Positions 10,485 to 19,908 of a stretch of DNA of 33,726 nucleotides are shown piece by piece. Numbering within the stretch: position 1 is the first letter of the stretch; each line of letters opens with the position of its first letter. Under the pieces are notes generated by a model. The model did no database searches and had not been told where the DNA came from. It saw only the letters and a program-made list of their open reading frames with translations. This DNA comes from Chara braunii (taxonomy: Eukaryota; Streptophyta; Charophyceae; Charales; Characeae): NCBI GenBank assembly GCA_003427395.1, contig BFEA01000070.1, forward strand, positions 2,713,318 to 2,747,043, given 5' to 3'. The position numbers were made by a program, and so were the translations under genes.

Positions 10485-10699
10485 TGACTACCCGGACCCA
10501 TTCATCCGTCTCTCGTTGTTGCCTTGGCTGTGCCGTCTGCTCCTGTCTTCCTGATGCGCCCGGGGCTGCACCTCTTTCATAGCCTGCTTGCTGCTGCCCA
10601 GAAGTTCGACGGCTTGGTGGGATGTATCTGCTTGTACTGGATGGGTTCTCTGGTCACGTGGCTCCCTCCATCTTCCGTGTGGATCTGCCCTGCGTTTTG

Positions 10700-11897
10700 T
10701 CCTTGTCTGCGTTGCTGGGATATGTTACTTCACTCCTTGCTTCTAGCTCATAGAGTGCCGAGTCTGATGTTTAAACGTGGAGGTAGGTGCTAGTTAGTTC
10801 AGACATTCTGCCTCGAATTGCTATTCCCTTTCACACTAATTTAAACACGGACCTCTCGGAGCTTAATTGTTCCCACATTAGCTTCCGGCACCTATCATGT
10901 CTGACCGGGGCAGCGCTAGACCCTCGAGGTGGAGAAGGAGGGAGGTACTGTCCACTGCTCGTACAACAGCTACAGCCAAGATCAGATTTCGGGAGTTGGG
11001 GAGAAAAGAAGAGATGCCGAGGAGCCCGATGGTGGACTTGAGCTCGGCGCTACGCGTGACGTGTCTCAACTTCGATCTGCCAGCTGGACGAGTTGTTGTC
11101 TTATGCCCTCAGGTGACATCGGTGATGAAAACGCGGCAGTCGCCCCATTACCCCTTCCATAGCTCCCCGCTGGGACGAAGTGGTCGAACCGTGGCCAAGG
11201 AGGGAACATCCTCTCACTCTGGCAATCTGAACGGCTCCGTACGACAGCCCGAGATCCCTCTTGGCGGAATCGGGAATATGCTGTTCTGTGTTTCAAACAA
11301 TAGCTGACGGCACGACCCTATCTGCACCCTAGATTGGATCGACTTTCGGCGGGGACAAACGGGTTGTATCAATTGTAAATTTCTTCAAGAACGTGGCTTA
11401 CAAACTATCGCAGGGACATGAACAGTAATCCTCTTACGACCTAGCTCGTCGCTTGTACCATGCGTTTTACCATGGTAAGCAGATCTATCTCCGTAATTTT
11501 AGGTCGAGACTTTCTTTTACTCATTTATCTCGTCGGCCATTAGGCACTTAGGACACCGTCGCACTTCTCCCAAGGATGCTTAGCTATGGATGCTTCCTAC
11601 CCTACCATCGCTGTGGACTGTTCGGGAAGGAGAGATGCCTTGAGTCATAGCCTCCACCCAACGAGGGCCGTGCACTTCCTTCGTCCCTCTTCCCGTCGTG
11701 ACGGCGAGTTTCGCGGGTAAACAGCGCTGCGCGCGGTGAAACGCGTACCGGAGCGCTACCGCTACCCGCCCGGTACCAGCGCTCCCAAAAAAAAAATCGC
11801 CCTTTTCTTTTGGAAACAAAAAAAAAAAACCGTAAATTACTAAATTCTGACATTTATGGAATATTTTCCGACACATGTGGTCTCTACGGCTGCGGCT
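10700..11897. other. Non-coding stretch, nothing recognised
   Basis: Balanced composition with overlapping short frames on both strands, none with family motifs. Poly-A-like runs lie at 11787-11796 and 11817-11830. It may hold old repeat debris or host non-coding DNA. Confidence 0.4.
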
Positions 11898-11984
11898 AGG
11901 TCCCACTTACACGAATTAAGGGATATTGACCGTAGATAGCAAAGATCAACGGCCACAATCTCTTACTCCGTGCAAGTGGGACCT
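11898..11984. repeat. Foldback element, 16-bp inverted arms
   Basis: AGGTCCCACTTACACG (11898-11913) and CGTGCAAGTGGGACCT (11969-11984) are inverted repeats matching at 15 of 16 positions around a 55-bp centre. The size and form are MITE-like. Confidence 0.6.
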
Positions 11985-12006
11985 TGCCCCTGGTGTGGCG
12001 AAGAGA

Positions 12007-12035
12007 CACTGTTGAAAAACGGGTTTTCGACAGTG
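12007..12035. repeat. Short hairpin
   Basis: CACTGTTGAAAA (12007-12018) pairs with TTTTCGACAGTG (12024-12035) with one wobble or mismatch and a 5-nt loop. It lies just after the 11898-11984 foldback. Confidence 0.55.
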
Positions 12036-12722
12036 GTGTGCCGAGGCCCTTGGAGTCTAGAGAGTGGGGAGTTGGTGCAGCGCCGCAGCGGTGATCCAAA
12101 AGTCACGAATTTGGAGAGTTTTTCAGCTCTCCGTCCGCTGATTATCCGATTTTTCGTCGGAGAGTGGAGAGTAGTGCAACGATACGCTATCTGTCCTCTG
12201 CATTTTGTCGGAGTATGATTCCCACCCGTCCTCCCTTCCTCCTTCCACCACTCTGTCGCACAGTGTTAGGGCTGGGCCCCTCTCCGAGGTGGTGCAGTGA
12301 TGTTCCGTTCTGCTTGTCGCACACTGCAAGCGGGCAACGCCGGCACAGCCAGGTCCGCGCCACCTGCCTACGATAGCTCCACGATGCAACCCTAGCGTCC
12401 CAGTCCCATGCCAGCACCGCACCCACGCCGAGTGGCGATCGCGGCGGGATGTTTTCCGCGCTTCGCGGGAAAGGTGAGCTTCGCTTATCCTTCCGTTGTC
12501 CCTCTCCTTTCCTTCGGCTTTCTTCACCTCCCTTTTTCTTTCTTCTTCTTTGAAGTTCTTTTACTGTCGCTACCGAGCATCCTGGCAAGCTGCTGAACGT
12601 CCGACTAACCAGTCTTTCATGACCCCTTGTTTTTCTCCTTTTGTCAACGCTTGACCGGTCAAACACTAAACTAAATAACTGTGTATGTTGGAAAAGAGAA
12701 AGTATGTTTGTATTGCCATGTT

Positions 12723-12723
<1 letters not shown>
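12036..12723. other. Non-coding stretch, nothing recognised
   Basis: No supported gene. Contains a pyrimidine-rich stretch near 12500-12560. Confidence 0.4.
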
Positions 12724-12762
<39 letters not shown>

Positions 12763-12769
12763 GATGATG

Positions 12770-12816
<47 letters not shown>

Positions 12817-12855
12817 GATGATGATGATGTGTGTGTGTGTGTGTGTGTGTGTGTG
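12724..12855. repeat. Compound (TG)n microsatellite with two GAT interruptions
   Basis: Three TG tracts are separated by CGATGATGA and CGATGATGATGA. The interruptions are the same word with a one-unit length difference, suggesting an internal duplication. Confidence 0.95.
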
Positions 12856-12963
12856 AGCGCTGTCCTGGGCACGTAGTCTTCCTTATTACACTAAACGGCC
12901 AAGGAAAGAGCCGCTTACTTGACTGCGTGGGTTCTGGGACAGAACTGTGCAAGCGAGTTTATG

Positions 12964-13087
12964 GGCCTCGCTCCACTACTCTCCACATGCACAAAACACA
13001 AAAAGTATGGCGTTGTATCTTGCCAGGTTCTAGGGGGGGGAGGATTCAGTCTCATTTTGCACATCCGGAGAGTAGTGGAGCGAGGCC
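12964..13087. repeat. Foldback element, perfect 21-bp inverted arms
   Basis: 12964-12984 and 13067-13087 are perfect inverted repeats; the left arm begins GGCCTCGCTCCACTACTC. The pairing extends imperfectly inward (ATGCACAAAA against TTTTGCACAT). The total of 124 bp is consistent with a small non-autonomous DNA transposon. Confidence 0.75.
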
Positions 13088-13089
13088 GT

Positions 13090-13608
13090 ATATGATGCAC
13101 AGGGTCATTGCAGAATGAATCCGAATGGTCTGTGGTTGGTTGAACAAAAGACAAAACTGTCTTCCGACCCGATCGTGCCTTTGAGCAATTTCCATTGAAA
13201 TTACTGTTTAGTTCTCTTTCTTTCTGCATTTTGGGGAAGTCGTAAATGTTCATCTGTTTTTCTATGGTCGATCTCGAAGGAGGCGTTTTGGTGGGAATCT
13301 TACCAGGCATTTCTTTTTTATTTTCTCCTGGCCTTTCTTCCTCATATACACTGTCCTTTCCTCCGCCTCTCCTTCCCCTCCCCCTCCTCTATTTCTCCCC
13401 TGACATCCTTTCTCAATCCCAGCTAACCCAAACACAGCGGAGAAAGCAATTGTACTCCCGTTCACGCGAAAATGAAAACCCGCCGCCTATTTTCTAATCA
13501 GCTCAACATCCCCAACTCTGTATGTAGCGTCAGGTTGGGTGGCATCGCACTATTCCTCCGTCCTCGGCGCACACACGCATACATGGAGATGAAGAAAGAA
13601 AAATAAAA
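13090..13608. other. Non-coding stretch, nothing recognised
   Basis: No supported gene; 13320-13410 is pyrimidine-rich. Confidence 0.4.
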
Positions 13609-13680
13609 TCTCTCTCTCTCTCTCTCTTTCTCTAGAGAGAGTCTCTCTCTCGAGGGTCTCTCTCTCTCTCTCTCTTTCTC

Positions 13681-13713
<33 letters not shown>
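13609..13713. repeat. (CT)n/(GA)n self-complementary microsatellite
   Basis: CT tracts followed by TTTCTCTAGAGAGA and GA tracts occur twice. CT and GA tracts meet at CTCTAGAGAG, so the tract can fold on itself. The apparent Leu/Ser or Glu/Arg frames across it are artefacts. Confidence 0.95.
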
Positions 13714-13715
<2 letters not shown>

Positions 13716-13845
13716 AGGGGAGAAGGTGAAGTATATGGTGATATAACGAGGCGTGCGGCACGGATAGGCAACAATTTAATACAAATTGCGTGTGGAGTGT
13801 GTAAACGATCGGCCGATCACCAAATCGAGTGATCTCGTGCATCTC

Positions 13846-13846
<1 letters not shown>

Positions 13847-13876
<30 letters not shown>

Positions 13877-13877
13877 N

Positions 13878-13945
<68 letters not shown>
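13847..13945. repeat. (TG)n(GA)n microsatellite
   Basis: About 22 bp of TG pass directly into about 78 bp of GA, with one N at 13877. Confidence 0.95.
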
Positions 13946-13948
<3 letters not shown>

Positions 13949-14165
13949 GCAAAGGTCAGTTAAGTGGAATCTGGATCGGCGAAATGGGGCGTGGTGGATC
14001 GCAGTATAAAGTGGCGGTTTTGGGTCATCATCATTAAAGACAAATAATGGACAATGATTGATCCTTTGTCTGGTCAAGCGGAAAAAAAAAACGATGATAC
14101 TAGGTAGTTAGGGAGTTGCAGACGACTCGTTAAAATCCATTTGGGCCCGCGTTTTGCGCAGGGTG

Positions 14166-14241
14166 TCCGACAACGCCCTCCGATCGGCAAAATGAGGGTC
14201 CATTTGGGCCTTCATTTTGCGGATCGGAGGGGGTTGTCGGA
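14166..14241. repeat. Strong hairpin, 30-bp arms
   Basis: 14166-14195 and 14212-14241 are inverted repeats matching at 28 of 30 positions with a 16-nt loop. CCATTTGGGCC also occurs twice in direct orientation (about 14137 and 14200), so direct and inverted repeats overlap. It may be a foldback transposon or a small-RNA hairpin source. Confidence 0.75.
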
Positions 14242-14351
14242 GACCCCACGTCTTTGGCATAATCCCAAAATTCACCACTCAGCCCAAATATTCCATCGGC
14301 CGACAGTGAATCCAATTTCTGTTTATTCATTCTTCTTTTCTTATACAAGTT

Positions 14352-14600
14352 CTACTCAAGAAATACTTGAAAAAAGAAAACTTGGTAATTCTGTTCGATC
14401 AACTTTTTATGATATTCTTCTTTTACAAATTCTTTAGAAGACCATGGTGAGTATTCTCTGAGGGTACTGGATAAGATAACACCTGTAATCGCAATACAAA
14501 CTCCATGTGACAAAATCATATTCATTGGTGCAGAAGGTTTGAACAAAAAGAAACTATTGGAGCCGGTGAATTTTCGTATACGAGTTCTACTCAAATACAA
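14352..14600 (-). other. Unrecognised 82-codon ORF in AT-rich island
   Basis: This frame lies in a stretch (about 14286-14600) that is clearly more AT-rich than its surroundings. It has a hydrophobic segment MNMILSHGVCIAITGVILSS followed by a charged tail. The island is bracketed by direct repeats sharing GTTCTACTCAA near 14349 and 14583. The composition would suit organelle-derived DNA, but I do not recognise the protein, and it may equally be chance. Confidence 0.25.
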
Positions 14601-14606
14601 CGCGTA

Positions 14607-14722
14607 TGCGTTCTGTTCGGGGGGAGATGGGGTAGAGGCCTTCCTTGCTTGGTTGGATTGACGATCGGATATATGACCAAATTAACTAACGACCCTACCG
14701 TCTTTCCCCCGAATAGAACGCA
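14607..14722. mobile_element. MITE-like element with terminal inverted repeats
   Basis: TGCGTTCTGTTCGGGGGG at 14607 is matched in inverse by CCCCCGAATAGAACGCA ending at 14722, with weaker matching for about 12 bases further in. The 116-bp unit has no coding capacity. A third copy of the arm, TGCGTTCTACTCGGGGAAAG, lies at 14791-14810. No clear target duplication was found. Confidence 0.6.
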
Positions 14723-14816
14723 CCACGGTCATTATCATCGGCGTGCGTAGACTGGAACATGCCCCAAATAAACGCGGTATATAATGACCGTGCGTTCTAC
14801 TCGGGGAAAGACGGTA
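14696..14816. repeat. Large inverted repeat next to the MITE-like element
   Basis: 14696-14735 and 14781-14816 are inverted copies (core TACCGTCTTTCCCC ... GGTCATTAT) with a 45-bp centre. The left arm overlaps the right end of the 14607-14722 element, so three copies of the same end sequence lie within 210 bp. Confidence 0.65.
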
Positions 14817-15477
14817 CCCCGCCCCCCCCCCCCGGGCACCCAGAAGTGGCAGCCGCCCTGGAGCGAGGTCCTGCCGGTCTGTTGGCTTTGATGAGAAAAT
14901 TCAGCGATCGTGATCGCTGTTGCCATTCAAAGCCCATCCCTTCTTCGCTATTTTACAATATTTGCTAATTTATTGACTTATGCAAACTGATGACTCTCTC
15001 TTGACTTACTATTGATGCAGCTTTTGAGGATCGCGCGTGGGAGCTGAGTGAACGCGCGTTCAAAACAGAACAAGAGAACGCATTTACTACTCGGATTGAA
15101 TGAGGATGCGGACGACGGACGGCTGATCTCGTGCTCTCTCTCTCTCTCTCTCTCTTTGTCCTCACCTTTTCTTATGCAACAAGGGGCGAAATTTGTCCAG
15201 CCAATCAACACACACTTGTTAGGAAAGAGAGTCTTACGTTATCATTGATTTGATTCGAGATTCGGTCCTGTGTTCTTTATGAAGAAGCGAGGGGAGGGCG
15301 AGCAGTGAGCTGATGGAGTTGGTTAATGAGGAATGAGCTGGAGGAGTCGATAAGGAGTTAAAAAAAAGGAAGTAGTGGATAAGGAGTGGAAAAGGTTTGA
15401 AAAAAGAAAAGAAGTAGTCGTCGTCGATATGAAGGAGTTGAGGAGTATCAATGATCATGATGGAAAAAGATTACTCC
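14817..15477. other. Non-coding stretch with poly-C and (CT)n tracts
   Basis: A poly-C run lies near 14820-14834 and a CT tract at about 15133-15155. No gene recognised. Confidence 0.45.
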
Positions 15478-15489
15478 ATCCAACGACTC

Positions 15490-15580
15490 CGATGGGAGAC
15501 AACAACTGGTAGATCATCTGCGGAGCAGCGATCCATGGGAGAGACAACGACCGGTAGTTCATCTGCGGAGCAGCGATCAG
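15490..15580. repeat. Tandem duplication of about 54 bp
   Basis: Two near-identical copies share GAGACAAC.AC.GGTAG and TCATCTGCGGAGCAGCGATC. Confidence 0.7.
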
Positions 15581-15657
15581 GATGAAGCTGAAATTAGAAG
15601 TTGGTGGTAAATACCAAATATATTGAGCACCTATCATACGGGGGGGGCTGCAGGACA

Positions 15658-15769
15658 GGCGGGAAAAGTTACATTTGTCGGCAAGTTCTGTGGCGGGAAA
15701 AGTTACATTTGTCGGCAAGTTCTGTGGCGGGAAAAGTTACCTTTGTCGGCAAGTTCAATGGCGGGAAAC
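15658..15769. repeat. Tandem repeat, 34 bp x 3.3
   Basis: Units at 15658-15691, 15692-15725 and 15726-15759 plus a partial copy from 15760. Each begins GGCGGGAAA and continues AGTTAC(A/C)TTTGTCGGCAAG. The unit start is the complement of TTTCCCGCC. Confidence 0.9.
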
Positions 15770-15788
15770 ATCGGAAGTTTTTCCCGCC
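15658..15788. promoter_or_regulatory. Cluster of five E2F-like sites (TTTCCCGCC)
   Basis: GGCGGGAAA, the reverse complement of the classical plant E2F site TTTCCCGCC, starts at 15658, 15692, 15726 and 15760. A fifth site lies in the opposite orientation in TTTTTCCCGCC at 15778-15788. Four of the sites come from tandem duplication of one 34-bp unit. The nearest gene is the rhomboid, whose ATG is about 1.4 kb downstream. Binding is inferred from the motif alone. Confidence 0.4.
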
Positions 15789-16062
15789 ATTTTTCTTTTT
15801 TCTCGTAGAACCCATTGATTGCTGCCACAGTCTGATCATCTTCATTCCTGCTCACTTGTTCTCGAATGCAGCCACCTCATCCTTGAGTGCCAAGCTCTGC
15901 ACGTCTGGAATTTGTCAATTTTTTTACCATCCATCCGTCGTGTAGCTACCCATAATCCATCCCTTGATTGCTGCAAGCTTTTGCCGTCCATCAGCTCAGA
16001 GTGTTCTTATCATTCCAACTTACTCCCTACCGTTTTCACTCGCTTTCGCACCCACCCTCCTC

Positions 16063-16191
16063 CTCCGCTCTCCCTCTCTCTCTATCTGTCTTCTCTCTCA
16101 CAGTCTCTCTCTCGTTCTCTCTCTGTCCCTGTCTCCTTTCTCACATTCTCTCTCTCCCCCCCCCCTCTCTCTTCCTCTCTCTCTCTCTCAG
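16063..16191. repeat. Pyrimidine-rich (CT)n tract
   Basis: Imperfect CT repeats with short interruptions and a poly-C run. Confidence 0.9.
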
Positions 16192-17216
16192 ATTTGTTAA
16201 CGCGTTTAGTCTCTTCTCCGGGTACGGAAGTACTCACACTACCACTTTCCTGGGTGTATCTGACCGCAAGTACGTCCGGGCGAGGAATGGACACGTAGCA
16301 TAAAAAAGGAGAGGAGGAGAAGGGGGAGGACGTAAACGAAAAATTAATTAGAAGAAGAAGTAGCGCGGCAGATTCGAGAGCTCTTGACGCTCCTGACGGC
16401 CAAGAGGGGAGTTCCGCCTGTGACCGGGCTTGGCAGTCGAGAAATAGACGTGTGCCCTGCTGGCTCGATCGCACTTCGCACGAGAAAACAGATGCCCGAT
16501 GCTGACGACGACGTCCACCAGGAAGACCGGGCTGTCGCATTTCATCGTCGCTAACCTTGCAGCGCACTTCACTTCTTCACGCAGTCCCGTCCGCGGTGTC
16601 CAACGACGGCTCTGTGCCTGCATGTAGTAGTAGCCTGTTTTTTCTTTTTTATTTATTTTTTATTTTTTATGTAGTAGTCCGTTTCTAAATCTCCGGACCT
16701 GTTTATCAAATCCGTTCACTCATATCCATCGGCATCGGTTTCTCCCTCCGCCCCCTCCCTCCCCCCCCTCCCTCCCCCCCCCCTCTTTGCAGTTGTTGTC
16801 ATTTCGTCCACGTGTGTCGTCCGTCTACTGTCTGGTCGACCTCTTAAAGAAAAAAAACACGTCGCGGTTGTGTTCGATTTGTAGGGGATGCCTCCTTGAC
16901 TTGGGGGGCTTGGGTTCAGTTTGTTCTCTACTTTGTGTTTGTTTTTTTTGTTTTTTTTGTTTTTTTTTCCCTTCTGCTTTTCCTCCGTGTATCTTTTCTT
17001 ACAAGTATGTCTTTCAGTTCGGCTGCTTATTCCTCTCTCTAGATAGCGAGTTTCTCTCGCGCGGTGCTTGTGAGTCGGCGGGATTTCTTATCTGCCTGCG
17101 CGCTCTGTGTTTATTACTAGTATTTCCTTTCTTCTTCTTCTTCTTCGTTTCACATTGCTTGGTTGCGTAAGTGTTTTACTTTATTTAGAAAGGATATAAG
17201 CGGGCGAGCGATTGCG
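16192..17216 (+). other. Upstream region of the rhomboid gene
   Basis: No supported gene. The last 470 bases are pyrimidine-rich (C-rich at 16741-16787, T-rich at 16940-16975), which would suit a plant promoter or 5' UTR. A donor-like GTAAGT occurs at 17166, so a 5' UTR intron is possible. No clear TATA box could be fixed. Confidence 0.4.
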
Positions 17217-19283
17217 ATGGGGCCGGCGGGGGCGTGGCGAGACGTTCCTATCTCTAGAAACAGCGAGGTCGAGAGAGGAGAATGGGATATTACAGGCCCT
17301 ACGGCGCCGCCGCTGCCACCTCAGCCCACGGAATATCACGTGCCATTGCGAGACGAATCTCTCTCCTCTTCGCCCTCTCGCCTTCCGCCCCCGACATCCC
17401 CGTCTCAGTTCTCCTCGGCGGCAGAGCCATGGCTGTCGCTCGATGAAGGTGGCGGGGGACACCAGCAGGGTCGCCGAGCGCCGGCAAACGGACGAGGAGG
17501 GGTAGGAGCAACACAAACGGGTGGGGTGGCGGTCTCTCCTTTTCCCACAGCGCCGACTTCCTTAATCAGGGAAGATGGATCCCTTTATCCGCCGCTGATG
17601 ACTGGGGGGGGAACTCGCGACAGGGTGGAGGAACAGCAGCAGCAGCAGCGGAGGCAGCGGCGTTGGAAAGATGATGATGATGATGAGGATGATGACATGT
17701 CCACGCGGCCTCCGTCAGCTTCACCGGCGGCGGGTAATTGGGGAAGGGAGATCGCAGAAGGGGGAGGAAGAACAGCGAGCGAAGGAAGCGTGCCGTATTA
17801 CCTGCCTGTGGGGAGTGGTAGTGGAGGGGCGGAGAGGGCAAGAGAGGGAGGGCGGGGAGGAAAGCACAAGGCACGAGTCAGCGCGGGGACCTCGGGAACG
17901 GAGGACGACTGGAATGCCCCCCAGCCGTTACTGATAGGTTCGACATCAAGACCGCAAGAAAGCAGAGGCCGAGGAGGGAGCTCCGTCGAGGGGGGGGCAA
18001 GAACGGCAAGAGGAGGCGGCGGGCGAGCAGGAGCGCGCCAAGGTGGAGGAGGGTCACCCTCTTCTTCAAGCAATGCTGGGGGGCGCGAATCCCCGTATGG
18101 CACTGAGCAGGGGTACTCACGAGGCGTCCCAGATGATTCTTCTTCAGGGGGGCGTCGCAAGCCAAAGGGAGACCGGGTCTGCTGTCGACGCTGCACATGG
18201 CTTGTTCCCGCCATCGTCATAGCTTGCTGCGTTGTGTTTGTCATTTCTATGTACAGGAACAATTGTCCCGAGAACGGGGGTGCTGCAGCCAACAAATGCG
18301 TCCTCCCTTCTCTCGGTCGCTTCTCTTTTGAGCCGCTGAAGATGAATCCGATGATCGGCCCTTTGGCGGAAACGCTTTTGAATTTTGGCGCGCTGGAAAC
18401 GGAGTTGTTACGGAAGCGGCACAAGAACAAGTATCGGCTCTTTTCGTATGTCTGGCTTCATGCCGGCGTTGTCCATCTTGTGCTGAACATGCTGGGTGTG
18501 CTCGTGATCGGATTGCGCCTTGAGCAGGAATTTGGCGCGTGGAGAACACTGCTTGTCTACCTTGTCAGCGCTTTTGGCGGGAGTTTGATGAGCGCGTTGC
18601 TTTTGGCGGGAGGTGTGATCGTAGTGGGCGCCTCCGGTGCTCTCTTTGGCCTTTTAGGTGCCACGTTGGCAGAATTGATCGTCAATTGGACCATCTACGG
18701 CCGGCGAATCAGCACGCTCTTCACGTTGATCTTCTTGATTGTCGTCAATCTCCTCGTCGGATTGACTCCTCACGTCGACAATTTCTCTCACATTGGAGGA
18801 TTTGTCTCCGGCGTGCTTCTTGGGTTCGTCTTCCTTGTGAAGCCGCAGTTCGGGTACCTCGCCGATAACATTCAACTTAAGTACAATGGCTACAAGGACT
18901 ACACTGTGTACCCGGTTCCTCCTCTCCCGACGGACGATCCGTATGTTATCCGTTCAGGTGCCCCGCCCAAGAGGAAACATAACCAGTTCCAGAGAACTAT
19001 GCGCTGCATCGCCTTTGCATTGCTGCTGTTCGGATTCGCCTCCGCCACCGCGTTCGTGTTGCTCAACGTCGACGGGAATAAAGCATGCTCGTGGTGCAAG
19101 TATATGGATTGCGTCGATACCCGTTACTGGGATTGCCACCGGCAGGTGAGGACAATAAACTGTACCTTGAGCGACGAGGGTGATAAAATTATTACCTGCC
19201 CGGACGGTAAGAGGTTCTTCCCGCTGCCGGTAAACGCTTCGCAAAGTATGATGGAGAAAACTTGTATGAACAAGTGTAGTTAG
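17217..19283 (+). CDS. RBL: Rhomboid-family intramembrane serine protease, plant type
   Basis: The ATG at 17217 (context GCGATGG, favourable) opens 688 codons without an intron. Residues 1-325 are low-complexity, rich in Gly, Ser, Arg and Pro and probably disordered. A first membrane segment (WLVPAIVIACCVVFVISMY, about 328-346) and the linker LGRFSFEPLKMNP follow. The rhomboid core has HAGVVHLVLNM (His415, His420, Asn424), the nucleophile in GASGALFG (Ser473), and NFSHIGGFVSG with catalytic His525. The Ser/His dyad is intact, so it is probably active, cleaving membrane proteins within the bilayer. After the core come a further hydrophobic segment and a Cys-rich tail (CSWCKYMDCVD...), as in plant secretory-pathway rhomboids. 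The protein is much longer than usual plant members because of its N-terminus. An in-frame non-ATG extension reaches 17163. Confidence 0.9.
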   Translation: MGPAGAWRDVPISRNSEVERGEWDITGPTAPPLPPQPTEYHVPLRDESLSSSPSRLPPPTSPSQFSSAAEPWLSLDEGGGGHQQGRRAPANGRGGVGATQTGGVAVSPFPTAPTSLIREDGSLYPPLMTGGGTRDRVEEQQQQQRRQRRWKDDDDDEDDDMSTRPPSASPAAGNWGREIAEGGGRTASEGSVPYYLPVGSGSGGAERAREGGRGGKHKARVSAGTSGTEDDWNAPQPLLIGSTSRPQESRGRGGSSVEGGARTARGGGGRAGARQGGGGSPSSSSNAGGRESPYGTEQGYSRGVPDDSSSGGRRKPKGDRVCCRRCTWLVPAIVIACCVVFVISMYRNNCPENGGAAANKCVLPSLGRFSFEPLKMNPMIGPLAETLLNFGALETELLRKRHKNKYRLFSYVWLHAGVVHLVLNMLGVLVIGLRLEQEFGAWRTLLVYLVSAFGGSLMSALLLAGGVIVVGASGALFGLLGATLAELIVNWTIYGRRISTLFTLIFLIVVNLLVGLTPHVDNFSHIGGFVSGVLLGFVFLVKPQFGYLADNIQLKYNGYKDYTVYPVPPLPTDDPYVIRSGAPPKRKHNQFQRTMRCIAFALLLFGFASATAFVLLNVDGNKACSWCKYMDCVDTRYWDCHRQVRTINCTLSDEGDKIITCPDGKRFFPLPVNASQSMMEKTCMNKCS

Positions 19284-19733
19284 GTCCCTCTGTATGTGTG
19301 TATGTGTGCGTGTGTTGTATGATTGACTCTAGCAGTGGCATGTGGACGCTTGCTGCTTCGTCAGGGTGCTTCGGTTACGCTGCATTCTCCAATCCAATGA
19401 CCTGGTATTTCTTTGGGGCTCTACCGAAACGTCTGTCGATATTCATCTATCCTCTTCTTTCTTACACGAAGGACTACGAGCCTTGTACGTGCGAGGAGAT
19501 TCCCTCCTTCGGTGTGGGTCTGCCGTGATCAGGCACGTCTCCCGTGGCGGATCTGTTTCTCGACAAACCCTACTTGTGATGGCACAATTGTGGCATTATG
19601 GAGGGGAGGCGGGAGTTGTACTTCTCCGGAGGTGTTGCAGTCGATATTGTCGATTTTCCAACCGCCATTGTGGCCTCCAGGAAAGCGAGGTTTCCGGCTT
19701 TTGTCTGTTTCTCCTGGCAAAGGGAAACCATCG

Positions 19734-19736
<3 letters not shown>
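19284..19736 (+). other. 3' flank of the rhomboid gene
   Basis: Probable 3' UTR and spacer. No canonical AATAAA was found shortly after the stop, and no other gene is recognised. Confidence 0.4.

Positions 19737-19797
<61 letters not shown>
19737..19797. repeat. (GA)n microsatellite
   Basis: About 30 uninterrupted GA units. Glu/Arg frames across it are artefacts. Confidence 0.97.
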
Positions 19798-19800
<3 letters not shown>

Positions 19801-19853
19801 GGATGAGTTTTTTGCAGACACCCAAAGACTATACCTTCGATCGTTCCACATGG

Positions 19854-19858
<5 letters not shown>

Positions 19859-19905
<47 letters not shown>
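19859..19905. repeat. (GA)n microsatellite
   Basis: About 23 GA units, 60 bp after the previous tract. Confidence 0.97.

Positions 19906-19908
<3 letters not shown>

Noticed and set aside
10897-11307. 136-codon frame starting MSDRGSARPSRW
   Set aside because: Overlapping frames of similar length occur on both strands and no motif or splice support is seen.
12641-12952. Cys/Val- or Thr/His-rich frames
   Set aside because: Translations of the TG repeat.
13498-14077. Frames with SLSLSL or ERERER runs
   Set aside because: Products of CT/GA and TG microsatellites.
17798-18430. 210-codon frame antisense to the rhomboid
   Set aside because: Sense-strand low-complexity Gly/Arg sequence gives Pro-rich antisense frames; no independent support.
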